Below, piece by piece: positions 52,343 through 63,055 of a stretch of 64,000 nucleotides of DNA. How positions within the stretch are numbered: position 1 is the stretch's first letter; every line of letters begins with the position of its first letter. This DNA is from JACDCA01 sp963810305 (GTDB lineage: Bacteria > Acidobacteriota > Vicinamibacteria > Vicinamibacterales > 2-12-FULL-66-21), in assembly GCA_963810305.1 (NCBI GenBank), contig CAWEMY010000006.1:124001-188000 (forward strand). Reading direction: 5' to 3'. The position numbers and the translations under genes were made by a program. Under the pieces are notes generated by a model. That model had not been told where the DNA came from and ran no database searches. It saw only the letters and a list, made by a program, of their open reading frames with translations.

Positions 52343-53653
52343 GTGACTGAACTCGCGCGCTCGCTGACGCGGGTGAATGCGACGGCGATGGTGGCGGGCA
52401 CCATCATCGGTGCGTCGATCTTCGTTCAGCCGTCCGAGATTGCGCGACATCTCGACACGCCCCTGTCGATCATGGCGGCGTGGGTTGCGTGCGGCGTGCT
52501 GACGCTCTTCGGGGCGCTCGTCTGCGCCGAGCTCGCGTCCGCATTTCCACAGGCTGGCGGTGTCTACGTCTTTCTGCGCGAAGCCTTTTCTCCACTCGCG
52601 GGTTTTCTCTGGGGATGGGCGATGTTCTGGAGCGTCCACTCCGGGATCATCGCCGCGATCGCCGTCGTCTTTGGACGCTACGCGTCACTTTTCCTGCCTG
52701 CCTCCCTCCAGGGCGATACGACGATCCGTGCTCTGGCCGTCGCGGTCATCGTCGTGCTCTCAGGCGTCAACTACGTCGGCGTCCGCAGCGGTGGCCGTGT
52801 GCAGACGCTGCTCACGATGATCAAGATCGCCGCGATTGCCGGGCTGGTCGTTGCCGGGTTCCTGCTGGCCGGTCCAGTCGCGCAACCCGCGCCGCTCCAG
52901 ACAGCGGCCGACGGTCTGACACCGTTCGTGCTCGCGATGGTGGCCGGTCTTTTCGCCTACGGCGGCTGGCACATGGTGACGTATACAGCGTCGGAGACGA
53001 CGATGCCGGCGCGAACAATTCCGGTCGCGCTGGTCGCGGGAGTCGCGATTGTGACTGTGGCGTACGTGCTGATGAACCTCGTTTATCTGAGGGTCCTGCC
53101 GCTGGCCGAAGTGCGCGCATCGACGCGCATCGCGGCCGACGCGGCCGACGTCATCTTCGGACGGGGTGGCGCGCCCCTGCTCGGCGTGCTCGTCGTCGTT
53201 TCAACTGTTGGTTCGCTGACCGGGATCATCCTGACCGGGCCGCGGATGTATTACGCAATGGCGAAGGACGGTCTGGCGCCGCGTGCGCTCGCTCGTGTGC
53301 ATCCGCGGTACCGGACACCGGGTGTCGCGATCGCCGCACAGGCTGTCGTCGCATGTGTGCTCGCCGCCACCGGTGCCTACCGGCAGCTGTTCACGCGTGT
53401 CGTCTACACCGAATGGCTCTTTTTCGCGCTCATGGCGGCGGGACTCTTTATCCTGCGGCGCGGCCCGGGTTACCAGCCGCCGTACCGCACCTGGGGCTAT
53501 CCGGTCGTTCCCGTCGTCTTCATCGCTGCCTCGCTGGGCATCGTTGCGCACCAGCTCTTCACCGACCCTCGCGAAGCCCTCATCGGTCTCGGCCTCGTCG
53601 CCCTCGGCGTGCCGGCGTACTATCTGATGCATGCGAATCGTCGATTTTCATAA
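52343..53653 (+). CDS. APC-family amino acid permease
   Basis: A 436-residue transporter with 12 hydrophobic helices. The APC landmark GTIIGASIFVQPSEIARHLD is in helix 1, FPQAGGVYVFLREAF follows, and helix 6 has VAGLFAYGGWHMVTYTASET. Relatives move amino acids by exchange or proton symport. The GTG at 52343 precedes TELARSLTRVNATAMVAG. Its 3' end overlaps the start of the amidohydrolase gene by 23 bp in another frame, so the two are probably co-transcribed. Confidence 0.9.
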   Translation: MTELARSLTRVNATAMVAGTIIGASIFVQPSEIARHLDTPLSIMAAWVACGVLTLFGALVCAELASAFPQAGGVYVFLREAFSPLAGFLWGWAMFWSVHSGIIAAIAVVFGRYASLFLPASLQGDTTIRALAVAVIVVLSGVNYVGVRSGGRVQTLLTMIKIAAIAGLVVAGFLLAGPVAQPAPLQTAADGLTPFVLAMVAGLFAYGGWHMVTYTASETTMPARTIPVALVAGVAIVTVAYVLMNLVYLRVLPLAEVRASTRIAADAADVIFGRGGAPLLGVLVVVSTVGSLTGIILTGPRMYYAMAKDGLAPRALARVHPRYRTPGVAIAAQAVVACVLAATGAYRQLFTRVVYTEWLFFALMAAGLFILRRGPGYQPPYRTWGYPVVPVVFIAASLGIVAHQLFTDPREALIGLGLVALGVPAYYLMHANRRFS

Positions 53654-54613
53654 TCACTACTACCCGCCCCAGTACGTCGAGGCGCTGCGCACCTCGAAAT
53701 CCGCAGTCAAGGTGACCTACGACGACTCGGGAAATCCGTGTGTCCATTACCCGGGGGACTACAACATCCTCGTCCCGGGTCATCGCGACATCGATTACCG
53801 CGAACAAGTGCTGATCGAGCACGGCGTCGATACGCAGCTGATCACGTTCACCACACCTGGCGTGCACGTGGAGCCGCCGGCAACGAGCATCGCGCTCGCG
53901 CGGCAGATCAACGATGCATTCGCCGCGGTGGTCAGGGACAAACGTGGCCGCTTTGCAGCGCTCGCCACGCTGCCGCTCAACGATCCGGCGGCATCCGTAA
54001 CGGAGCTCGAGCGCGCGATGAAGGATCTCGGGCTTCCGGGCGCGATGGTGTTCAGCAACGTCAACCACGTGGCATTGGCGGACGATGTGTTCGCGCCGCT
54101 GTGGAAGAAGGCGGACGAACTGGGTGCGGTCATCTATATCCATCCCACCGACCCGCTCGGCGTCGAGGCGATGCTGGATTACTGGTTGATGCCGCTCGTC
54201 GGTTTTCTGATGGACACCACGCTCGCCGCCTCCAAACTGGTTTTCAGCGGCGTCGTCGAGCGCCATCCCCGGATCCGCTGGGTGCTGACGCACATGGGAG
54301 GCGCGATCCCGTACCTCGCCGAACGGCTCGACCGCGGCTACCGCGCGTTCGCTGATGCGTGCCGAACATCAGCAAGCCGCCTACGGAGTTTCTCAAGGAG
54401 TTCTACTTCGACACCGTCAACTTCAATCCCGATGCGGTGAAGTTCGCCATCAGCTTCGCGGGGGTCGACCACATTCTCGCCGGCAGCGATTACCCCCACC
54501 AGATCGGCAGCATCCCGCTGATGCTCGAGACCATAGGAAAGCTGGACCTGGACGAGCAGTCGCGCCGGAAGATCCTCGGTGAGAACGCGGCTCAGTTGCT
54601 TGGGCTCCGTTGA
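53631..54613 (+). CDS. ACMSD-like amidohydrolase/decarboxylase, frameshifted
   Basis: Corrected length about 327 residues. It begins MRIVDFHNHYYPPQYVEALR with the HxH metal motif, contains VIYIHPTDPL and VLTHMGGAIPYLAERLDRG, then a one-base loss at about 54364 requires a frame change to NISKPPTEFLKEFYFDTVNF and the metal Asp in ILAGSDYPHQIGS. The pattern matches aminocarboxymuconate-semialdehyde decarboxylase-type amidohydrolases, acting on an aromatic-derived carboxylate; the substrate is unknown. Its last 245 bp are repeated immediately downstream. Confidence 0.85.
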
Positions 54614-54867
54614 GAACATTCAGCAAGCCGCCTGCGGAATTTCTCAAGGACTTCTACTTCGACACCGTCAACTTCAATCCCGAGGCGGTGAAGTTCGCCA
54701 TCAGCTTCGCGGGAGTCGACCACATTCTCGCCGGCAGCGATTACCCTCACCAGATCGGCAGCATCCCGCTGATGCTCCAGACGATCGGAAAGCTGGACCT
54801 GGACGAGCAGTCGCGGAGAAAGATTCTGGGTGAGAACGCAGCACGGCTGCTTGGGCTGATCTCCTAG
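54610..54867 (+). pseudogene. Duplicated C-terminal fragment of the amidohydrolase
   Basis: Directly after the amidohydrolase stop, a second copy of its C-terminal 80 or so residues begins (FSKPPAEFLKDFYFDTVNFN ... HILAGSDYPHQIGS ... ENAARLLGLIS). Nucleotide identity with the first copy looks about 90 percent, with mostly synonymous changes. It lacks the N-terminal three quarters of the barrel and cannot be active alone. It may be the remnant of a tandem paralogue, or an assembly join of two strain variants. It overlaps the convergent exporter gene by 4 bp. Confidence 0.8.
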
Positions 54868-56151
54868 CCTTGCCTGACCCAGCGGATCATCTCGGAGAGG
54901 GAGGCGGATTTCCCCTGCATCAGCAACCCGGTCCGGAAGATGCGCCCGGCGGCCCACACACAGAAGAGCACCGTCGCCAGGACGAACACGGCCGAGAGCG
55001 CAACCTGCCAGGCTGGAGGGCCAGGGTGCATCGAGATGCGGAGCATCATCAGGAACGGGGTCGCCGTCGGGATCAGCGACAGCACCGTCGCGACCATGCC
55101 GTCGGGCGCGCGGAGGATCGATCCTGCGGTGATCATCGGCAGCATCATGATCAGCATCACGGGCGTCATCAGATTCTGCGAGTCTTTCAGGTCGGTGCAG
55201 GCCGCTCCGACGGCGACGAAGATGGAGCCAAACAGCAGGACCGCCATCACGAGGAAGAACGCGAACCAGGCGAGTTGCGACGGAGCGACAGCGTCCCCGT
55301 AACCCCAGTAGTTCGCCACACCCAGAGCGCCGACCACGTAAATGGTCGCCAGCAGAACACAGACCGCGGCGCCGCCGACAAGTTTGCCCATCATCAACTC
55401 GAACGGCGTGACCGAGCCGATCAGCACCTCACTGACGCGGCTCATCTTCTCTTCGATGACGCTGTTGAGCAGCTGTGGCGCACTCGACATGATCGTGAGA
55501 AACATGAGAATGAGGAAGACGAGGGGAACGCCCTGGGCGCGGGCACGATCCACTTGTTTCGCCGCCGCAGTGCGACCGCTCGCATCTCGCGCAACGAGGC
55601 CGAGTTGATCGACACTGACGGGGGCGGTGAGGCGTGCCACCAGTCCGGGGTCGACCCCGGCACGCTGAAAACGTAGCTGCTGCACCAGCAGCCCTGTCGT
55701 CGATTCGCAGCCATTGGGGCAGCATCCGGTACGACGGGTGGTCCGAGTAATAGAGGATCTGCGATTGCGACTCCGGCTGCAGAACCTCGGCCGGAATCTC
55801 GACGAATGCGAAGAGCTCCCTCCTGCGGACCTTATCCGAAAGCTCGAGCCGCACATCGTCGATGTTGCGCCCGTCGACAGCGACCTGCACCGGCACGAAT
55901 TTCGGTCCCGGTGTGCCATTGGTGCTGCCGCCAGTCGCTTGCGCGGCGGCCACCAGCGCATCGCCGAGTGTCCCGGTGTGATCGACGATCGCAAAGGTAC
56001 GCTCAATGTCATCCGTGGCGTTGCGCGTGGCGCGTGAGAGCAGGATCGAACCGCCCATGACGACAGGCAACAGGATGATGCCGATGACGAACGCCTTGCT
56101 CCGTACGAGCGTCGCGAACTCGGACTCGGCGACGATCAGGATCTTCTTCAT
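54864..56151 (-). CDS. ABC-2 type permease, NatB-like, frameshifted
   Basis: About 428 residues after correcting one extra base near 55700 (left YRMLPQWLRI, right TTGLLVQQLRFQRAGVDPGL). It opens MKKILIVAESEFATLVRSKA with the first helix FVIGIILLPVVMGGSILLS, has a large extracytoplasmic domain, then VPLVFLILMFLTIMSSAPQL and five more helices. EEKMSRVSEVLIGSVTPFEL is typical of NatB-like sodium exporters. Its ATG overlaps the stop of the ATPase gene by 4 bp. Confidence 0.85.
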
Positions 56152-57050
56152 AGGGCTTCCTGCGGTCTGGCAATGCGGACGAAGATGTCCTGCAGCGACG
56201 GACGGCTGATCTCGAAGTGATACACGGCCGACCGTGTTGAGAGGTTCTGCAGGAACTTCTGAGGATCCCCCTTCAGTCGTACCTCCTGGACCTGCCCGAA
56301 ATCATTGACGGAGTCGACTTCAGGAATGCCTCGAAGCGCTTCCGCTCCGCCGGCCGTGCGGACTCGGACTGTGTCCGCTCCGTACTGCTCCTGGATGTCG
56401 TCCAGAGAGCCATCCAGCACCTTCCGGCCGCGGAAAATCATGAAAATGCGGCTGCACATTCTCTCGGCGGTAGCCATGTCGTGCGTGCTGAACACGACCG
56501 TGGCGCCCCGCCGCCGCATTTCGAGAACGGCATCCTTGAGGACCTGCGCGTTGACCGGGTCCAGCCCCGAGAACGGCTCGTCCAGAATCAGGAGCGACGG
56601 CTTTGAAATCACCGCCGATATGAACTGCACCTTCTGCGACATGCCCTTCGAAAGTGTTTCGATGTGCCGGTCGAGGACGCCGGGCAGGTCCATGCGCGGC
56701 ATCCAGTCCGTGATCGCGGCGTCGACCTCATTGCGCGAGCGTCCCTTCAGCCGGCCGTAGTAGCGCAACAACCGGCGGACGGTCATCTTCTTGTAGAGGC
56801 CGCGCTCTTCAGGCAGATAGCTGACCTGGTCTCGCGCCGCCGCAGTGTCGCGGGATCCGAGCACTTCGATCGTCCCCTCGTCGGGCAGCAGGATGTGCAT
56901 GATCATCCTGAGCGTCGTCGTCTTGCCCGACCCATTGGGTCCGATGAACCCGTAAATCGCTCCTGATGGGACGGCTAAAGACAGTCGGTCGACCGCGGCG
57001 ATTTCGCCGAATCTTTTGGAGACGTTGTTGAGTACGATGGCATCCGGCAT
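56148..57050 (-). CDS. ABC transporter ATPase, NatA-like
   Basis: About 300 residues with Walker A GFIGPNGSGKTTTLRM, signature LSKGMSQKVQF, Walker B SLLILDEPFSGLDPV and the switch His in VVFSTHDMATAERM. The C-terminal domain is the extended form of NatA-type ATPases (EISRPSLQDIFVRIA). ATG 57050 is preferred over the TTG at 57059. With the NatB-like permease it should export sodium or a small substrate. It is divergent from actA, sharing the 117-bp region with a CRP-type site. Confidence 0.92.
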   Translation of the reverse strand: MPDAIVLNNVSKRFGEIAAVDRLSLAVPSGAIYGFIGPNGSGKTTTLRMIMHILLPDEGTIEVLGSRDTAAARDQVSYLPEERGLYKKMTVRRLLRYYGRLKGRSRNEVDAAITDWMPRMDLPGVLDRHIETLSKGMSQKVQFISAVISKPSLLILDEPFSGLDPVNAQVLKDAVLEMRRRGATVVFSTHDMATAERMCSRIFMIFRGRKVLDGSLDDIQEQYGADTVRVRTAGGAEALRGIPEVDSVNDFGQVQEVRLKGDPQKFLQNLSTRSAVYHFEISRPSLQDIFVRIARPQEAL

Positions 57051-57098
57051 GCGAGGCAATTCTCGTCATTTAGGCCAAAATCGCAACTCGTCCATTGG

Positions 57099-57130
57099 TT
57101 GACACCTTGTGAAATCTTTCACAGTATTAG
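57099..57130 (+). promoter_or_regulatory. CRP-type palindrome in the natA-actA divergent promoter region
   Basis: TGTGAAATCTTTCACA at 57108-57123 is a perfect dyad and matches the CRP consensus TGTGA-N6-TCACA exactly. TTGACA lies at 57099-57104 and TATTAG at 57125-57130, but their 20-nt spacing is long for a sigma-70 promoter. The site is 45 bp upstream of the actA ATG and 58 bp from the natA ATG, so a CRP/FNR-family regulator could act on either operon. Confidence 0.65.
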
Positions 57131-57167
57131 TTGTTCGGGTTCCGAGAGGGGTCGCCACCGACGCACG

Positions 57168-57827
57168 ATGAGCCAGCTCTTCAAGCGCCAAACCAACATT
57201 TATTCGCGGCTCAGCATTCTGGCGGTCATCGCGTTCCTTCTGACCCTCGGCGGCATCCTCGGCCTCCTGAATCTTTCGGGCTACAACACCCGGCAGAACG
57301 ACTACGTGGAGCAGCCGGTCCAGTTCAGCCATGCGCACCATGTCGGCGGCATGGGCATCGATTGCAGGTATTGCCATACGTCGGTCGAAGAATCCGCGTT
57401 CGCGAACATTCCGCCGACGAAGACGTGCATGAACTGCCACTCCCAGATCTGGACGGGAGCACCGATCCTCGAGCCCGTGCGCGCCAGCTTCCGCGAGAAC
57501 AAGCCGCTCCAGTGGACGCGTGTGCACGACCTGCCGGACTTTGTGTATTTCAACCACAGCATCCACGTGAAACAGGGAGTCGGCTGCGCCACATGTCACG
57601 GGCCCGTCGACAAGATGCCGCTGGTATATCAGCAGGCACCGCTGACGATGTCGTGGTGCCTGGATTGCCACAGGAATCCCGGCAAGTACATCCGCCCGCG
57701 GGATCAGGTCTTCAACATGGCGTGGGAACGCCCGTCGAACGATCCGGAGTTCGGCGCCAGGCTCGTACGGGAACACAAGATTGCCAGCGTCGCTCAGCTC
57801 ACCAGCTGTTCGACCTGTCACCGGTGA
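57168..57827 (+). CDS. actA: Alternative complex III subunit ActA (pentaheme cytochrome c)
   Basis: A 219-residue membrane-anchored cytochrome with one N-terminal helix (ILAVIAFLLTLGGILGLL) and five CxxCH haem sites: CRYCH, CMNCH, CATCH, CLDCH and CSTCH. Distal His ligands are visible (VQFSHAHHVGG, VYFNHSIHVKQ). It carries electrons on the periplasmic side from the quinol-oxidising core. ATG 57168 begins MSQLFKRQTNIYSRL. First gene of the act operon, which replaces the bc1 complex. Confidence 0.95.
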   Translation: MSQLFKRQTNIYSRLSILAVIAFLLTLGGILGLLNLSGYNTRQNDYVEQPVQFSHAHHVGGMGIDCRYCHTSVEESAFANIPPTKTCMNCHSQIWTGAPILEPVRASFRENKPLQWTRVHDLPDFVYFNHSIHVKQGVGCATCHGPVDKMPLVYQQAPLTMSWCLDCHRNPGKYIRPRDQVFNMAWERPSNDPEFGARLVREHKIASVAQLTSCSTCHR

Positions 57828-57834
57828 TTTATGG

Positions 57835-57858
57835 AGGGGCCGTTCGCGAACGGCCCCT
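57835..57858. repeat. Perfect 24-bp palindrome between actA and actB
   Basis: AGGGGCCGTTCG is followed immediately by its exact complement CGAACGGCCCCT. The core is identical to the 18-bp palindrome at 15113-15130. Inside an operon it could reduce read-through or stabilise the actA message 3' end. Confidence 0.8.
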
Positions 57859-57874
57859 ACAGAGCTGTAACGAC

Positions 57875-60800
57875 ATGGACTTGACCGCAATCCGCTCCCG
57901 TCTGGCCGGCTCCGAAGGTCGGCTGTACTGGCGCAGTCTCGGCGAGCTGGCCGACACGCCGGAGTTCCGCGAGTATCTGCATCGCGAGTTTCCGGCGCAG
58001 GCTTCCGAGTGGAATGACCCGAAAGGGCGGCGCGACTTCCTGAAGCTGATGAGCGCGTCGCTGGCGCTCGCCGGTGTCGGCGCCTGCACCAAGCAGCCGA
58101 CCGAGGCGATCATCCCCTACGTCCGTCAGCCCGAAGACGTCGTGCCCGGCCGTCCGCTGTTCTTCGCTAGTGCAATCGTTCATCGCGGATACGCCCACCC
58201 GGTGCTCGTGGAGAGCCACATGGGGCGGCCGACGAAAATCGAGGGGAATCCGGATCATCCGGCGAGTCTCGGAGCCGCCGACAGCTTCACGCAGGCGGCC
58301 CTGCTCGACCTCTACGACCCGGATCGCGCCAAGACCGTCACCTATCGCGGAGAAGTGCGGTCGTGGAGCAACTTCCTGACCGCGGCCCAGGGAGCGCTCA
58401 CGTCTCAGAAGTCGCGCCAGGGAGCGGGACTCCGCTTTTTGACGGGCCCGATCACCTCTCCTTCGCTGGCGGAACTGATGGCAACCGTCCTGCGCGACTA
58501 TCCGCAGGCCAGGTGGCACCAGTTCGATCCAGCAGGGATGCAGGGGGCGACCGGGTCGAGCGCCACACCGCATCCCGTTTATCACTTCGACAAAGCGGAC
58601 GTCATCGTCGCACTCGACGCCGACTTCATTGGATACGGGCCGGGGAACGTCCGTTATCAGCGCGACTTCGCCGACCGGCGGCGGATCACCGACGAGCGCA
58701 AGGAGATGAACCGCCTCTATGCAATAGAGAGCACGCCAACGCTCACCGGCGCCAAGGCCGATCATCGTCTGCCTGTGAGGGCATCCGAGATCGAAAACAT
58801 CGCGCGCGAGCTGTCGGCGGCTCTCGGAGCGTCCGTGCACCTCCGTAGCCTCCCCGAGCCCCGCAGCCCCGAGCCCCGAGCCCCGACACGGCGGACTCAG
58901 CGAAGTGGGTGTCCGCCATTGCCAAGGATTTGAACGCGCATCGCGGCCGATCGTTGATTCTTCCGGGTGAGTATCAGCCGGCGGCCGTTCACCAGCTTGC
59001 GCGTGCGATGAACAGCGCTCTCGGGAACACTGACGCCACTGTGACGTATGCGGCGCCTGTCGAGGCGATGCCGGTCGACCGCCATGCGTCGCTGGCGGAG
59101 CTGGCGACGGCGATGGACGGCGGCCAGGTAGAAGTGCTCGTGATTCTCGGCGGCAATCCGGTCTTTACCGCTCCCGCGGATCTCAAGTTTGCCGAGCGGC
59201 TTTCCAAGGTCGGCCTGGTGGCCTACCTGGGGACGCACGTCGACGAAACCGCGCACCTCGCTCACTGGAACCTCCCTGCGGCGCACGCGCTCGAGAGCTG
59301 GGGAGACGCGCGCGCGTTCGACGGGACGGTGACGCTGATGCAGCCGCTGGTGGCGCCCCTCTACGAGGGACGCTCCGCACACGAAGTCCTGGCGCTGTTC
59401 ACCGCGCAGGGGGATCGCCGCGGCATGCAGATCGTCAAGGATTACTGGACGCGCGCATTCGCCGGCGGCGGCGGCTGGAGCATCCGCGACGCCAGCGGGC
59501 AGGCATTCAAGGACGTCGACACATTCTGGCGCCGTGTTGTCCACGATGGCTTCATCACCGGCACCTCGGTGACCGCCGGCGGTCCCGGAACGTCGTTCAC
59601 GCCAGCGCCCGTCGTCGCACCGCCAAAACCCGCACCCGTCGCACCCGTCGCACCCGTGCGCCCGCACCCTCGGCGCTGCACTGCTCCGTCGTCACCCCTC
59701 GCACCCGCCGCACCCCCCGCACCCTCGCCGTCACCCCTCGCACCCGTCGCACCCCCCGCACCCTCGCCGTCCCCCGCCGCACCCTCGTCCTCTGGCGGTC
59801 TGGAGATCATCTTCCGCCCTGATCCAACCATCTGGGACGGCAGCTTTGCGAACAACGGCTGGCTGCAGGAGCTGCCCAAGCCTCTGACGAAACTGACGTG
59901 GGACACCTCAGCCTGGGTCAGTCCGCGGCTTGCCGCGAGTCGTGATCTGCACAATGGGGACGTCATCGAAATGCGGTACCGCGGAAACACCGCGAAGATG
60001 CCGGTGTTCATCGTGCCCGGGCATCCGCAGGAATCGGTGACCGTGTTCTTCGGCTATGGCCGCCGGATGGCCGGGCGTGTCGGCAACGCCATCGCCGAGG
60101 CGCAGCAGTTCAACCCGTATCTGCTCAGAACGTCGGACGCCCCGTGGTTCGGCCAGGGTCTCGAGATTTCAAAGACCGGTGACAGGTATCCGCTGGCGAC
60201 GACCCAGGAACATCACCTGATGGAAGGCCGCGCCCCAGTGCGCGTTGCGACGCTCGAGGAATACAAGCACGACCCGGCGGTGATCGCTCACCAGGGTCAC
60301 ACACCGCCGAAGACGCTCACGCTCTACCCCGATCACCCCTACGACGGCTACAAGTGGGGGATGGCCATCGACCTCACGTCCTGCACCGGGTGCGGCGCGT
60401 GCACGGTTGCCTGCGTCGCGGAGAACAACATTCCGGTCGTCGGCAAGGAACAGGTCGCGCGCGGACGCGAGATGCACTGGATCCGCGTCGACCATTATTT
60501 CGAAGGCAGCCCCGACAATCCGCAGTCGTACCACCAGCCGGTCCCCTGCATGCAGTGCGAGAACGCCCCGTGTGAAGTCGTCTGCCCGGTTGCTGCCACG
60601 TCGCACAGCTCCGAGGGGCTGAACGACATGACCTACAACCGGTGCGTCGGCACGCGCTACTGCTCGAACAACTGTCCCTACAAGGTGCGGCGGTTCAACT
60701 TCCTGCTGTATGCGGACTGGTACACGGAGTCGCTGCACCCGATGCGCAACCCGGACGTATCGGTCCGCAGCCGCGGCGTCATGGAGAAGTGCACGTACTG

Positions 60801-61088
60801 CGTTCAACGCATCAATCACGCCCGCATCGATGCGAAGCGGGAGGATCGGCAGATCCGCGACGGCGAGATCGTGACCGCCTGCCAGGCGACCTGCCCGGCC
60901 GACGCTATCGTCTTTGGTGATCTCAACGATCCGAACAGCCGGGTCGCGAAAATCAAGACACAACAGCGCAATTACGGCGTGCTCGAAGACCTCAACACGC
61001 GGCCGCGGACGACCTACCTGGCGGCGATCAGAAACCAGAATCCCGAGCTCGGTTCGACCTCCGCCGCGGGGCAGACGGAAAAGCACTG

Positions 61089-61089
<1 letters not shown>
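57875..61089 (+). CDS. actB: Alternative complex III subunit ActB (MopB-like plus Fe-S), frameshifted at a heptamer repeat
   Basis: About 1070 residues. N-terminal RRDFLKLMSASLALAGVGAC combines a Tat motif with a lipobox-like Cys. A molybdopterin-oxidoreductase-like domain without cofactor follows (GRPTKIEGNPDHPASLGAAD, EVLVILGGNPVFTAPADLKF), then a ferredoxin domain with CTGCGACTVAC, CMQCENAPCEVVCP, CVGTRYCSNNCP and CTYC...CQATCP. The frame breaks at about 58890, inside a CCCCGAG array; the downstream frame reads DTADSAKWVSAIAKDLNAHR. A second repeat insert at about 59620-59795 encodes an Ala/Pro-rich linker between the domains. It transfers electrons between ActC and ActA. Confidence 0.92.
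58856..58890. repeat. CCCCGAG heptamer array inside actB at the frame break
   Basis: About five units (CCCCGAG, CCCCGCAG, CCCCGAG, CCCCGAG, CCCCGAC). Upstream actB frame enters it and the downstream frame leaves it offset by two bases, so one additional 7-bp unit, or removal of two, would restore the reading frame. It encodes PEPRSPEPRAP in the upstream frame. Confidence 0.85.
59620..59795. repeat. CGCACCC 9-mer-type minisatellite encoding the Ala/Pro linker of ActB
   Basis: Repeats of about 9 bp (GTCGCACCC, GCCGCACCC, CCCGCACCCTCGCCG) encode APVAPVAPV and PPAPSPSPLAPVAPPAPSPS. There are also two copies of a longer unit of about 45 bp (59695-59790). The period keeps the frame. The complementary motif GGGTGCG occurs in the aminotransferase gene near 5035-5075. 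Confidence 0.85.
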
Positions 61090-62509
<1,420 letters not shown>

Positions 62510-62510
<1 letters not shown>

Positions 62511-63055
62511 TGGACTCGCACCACAAGCCGCTCTACGGCCTGATGGCCGAATTCGACGACGTGACGAGCCTCGTCAACGCGGCGAAGCGCACGCAGGCGG
62601 AAGGCTATCGCCGTTTCGATGCGTTCACGCCGTTCCCGGTGCACGAACTGTTCGAGGCAATCGACGCTCATGACCGGAGGCTGCCGCTCATCGTGCTGCT
62701 CGCGGGAATCACCGGTTGCCTCGCCGGTTTCGGCCTGTGTTACTGGGTGTCGGCGATCGCATACCCGCTCAATATCGGTGGCCGCCCGCTCAACAGCTGG
62801 CCGTCGTTCATTCCGGTGACCTTCGAAGTCACGATCCTGCTGGCATCGTTCACCGCGGTCCTGGCGATGCTCGGGCTCAACGGCCTGCCGATGCCGTATC
62901 ACCCCGTCTTCAACGTGAAGCGGTTCACCGAGCACGCGAGCCAGGACGGGTTCTTTCTCGCCATCGAGGCGGAGGATTCAAAGTTCGATCGTGAGAAGAC
63001 GCGCGCGTTCCTGCAGGAACTTGGAGCCACGGAAGTCAATGACATCGATCCGTAG
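62510..63055 (+). CDS. actD: Alternative complex III subunit ActD (DUF3341)
   Basis: A 181-residue protein with two helices (PLIVLLAGITGCLAGFGLCY and FEVTILLASFTAVLAMLGLN) between cytoplasmic ends. YGLMAEFDDVTSLVNAAKRT and PMPYHPVFNVKRF are DUF3341 landmarks. ATG 62510 overlaps the actC stop (TGATG); GTG three bases upstream is also possible. ActD packs on the membrane core of the complex. Confidence 0.94.

Noticed and set aside
57099..57130. A canonical sigma-70 promoter TTGACA/TATTAG for actA
   Set aside because: The spacing is 20 nt, outside the usual 16-18, so only the palindrome is claimed with any confidence.
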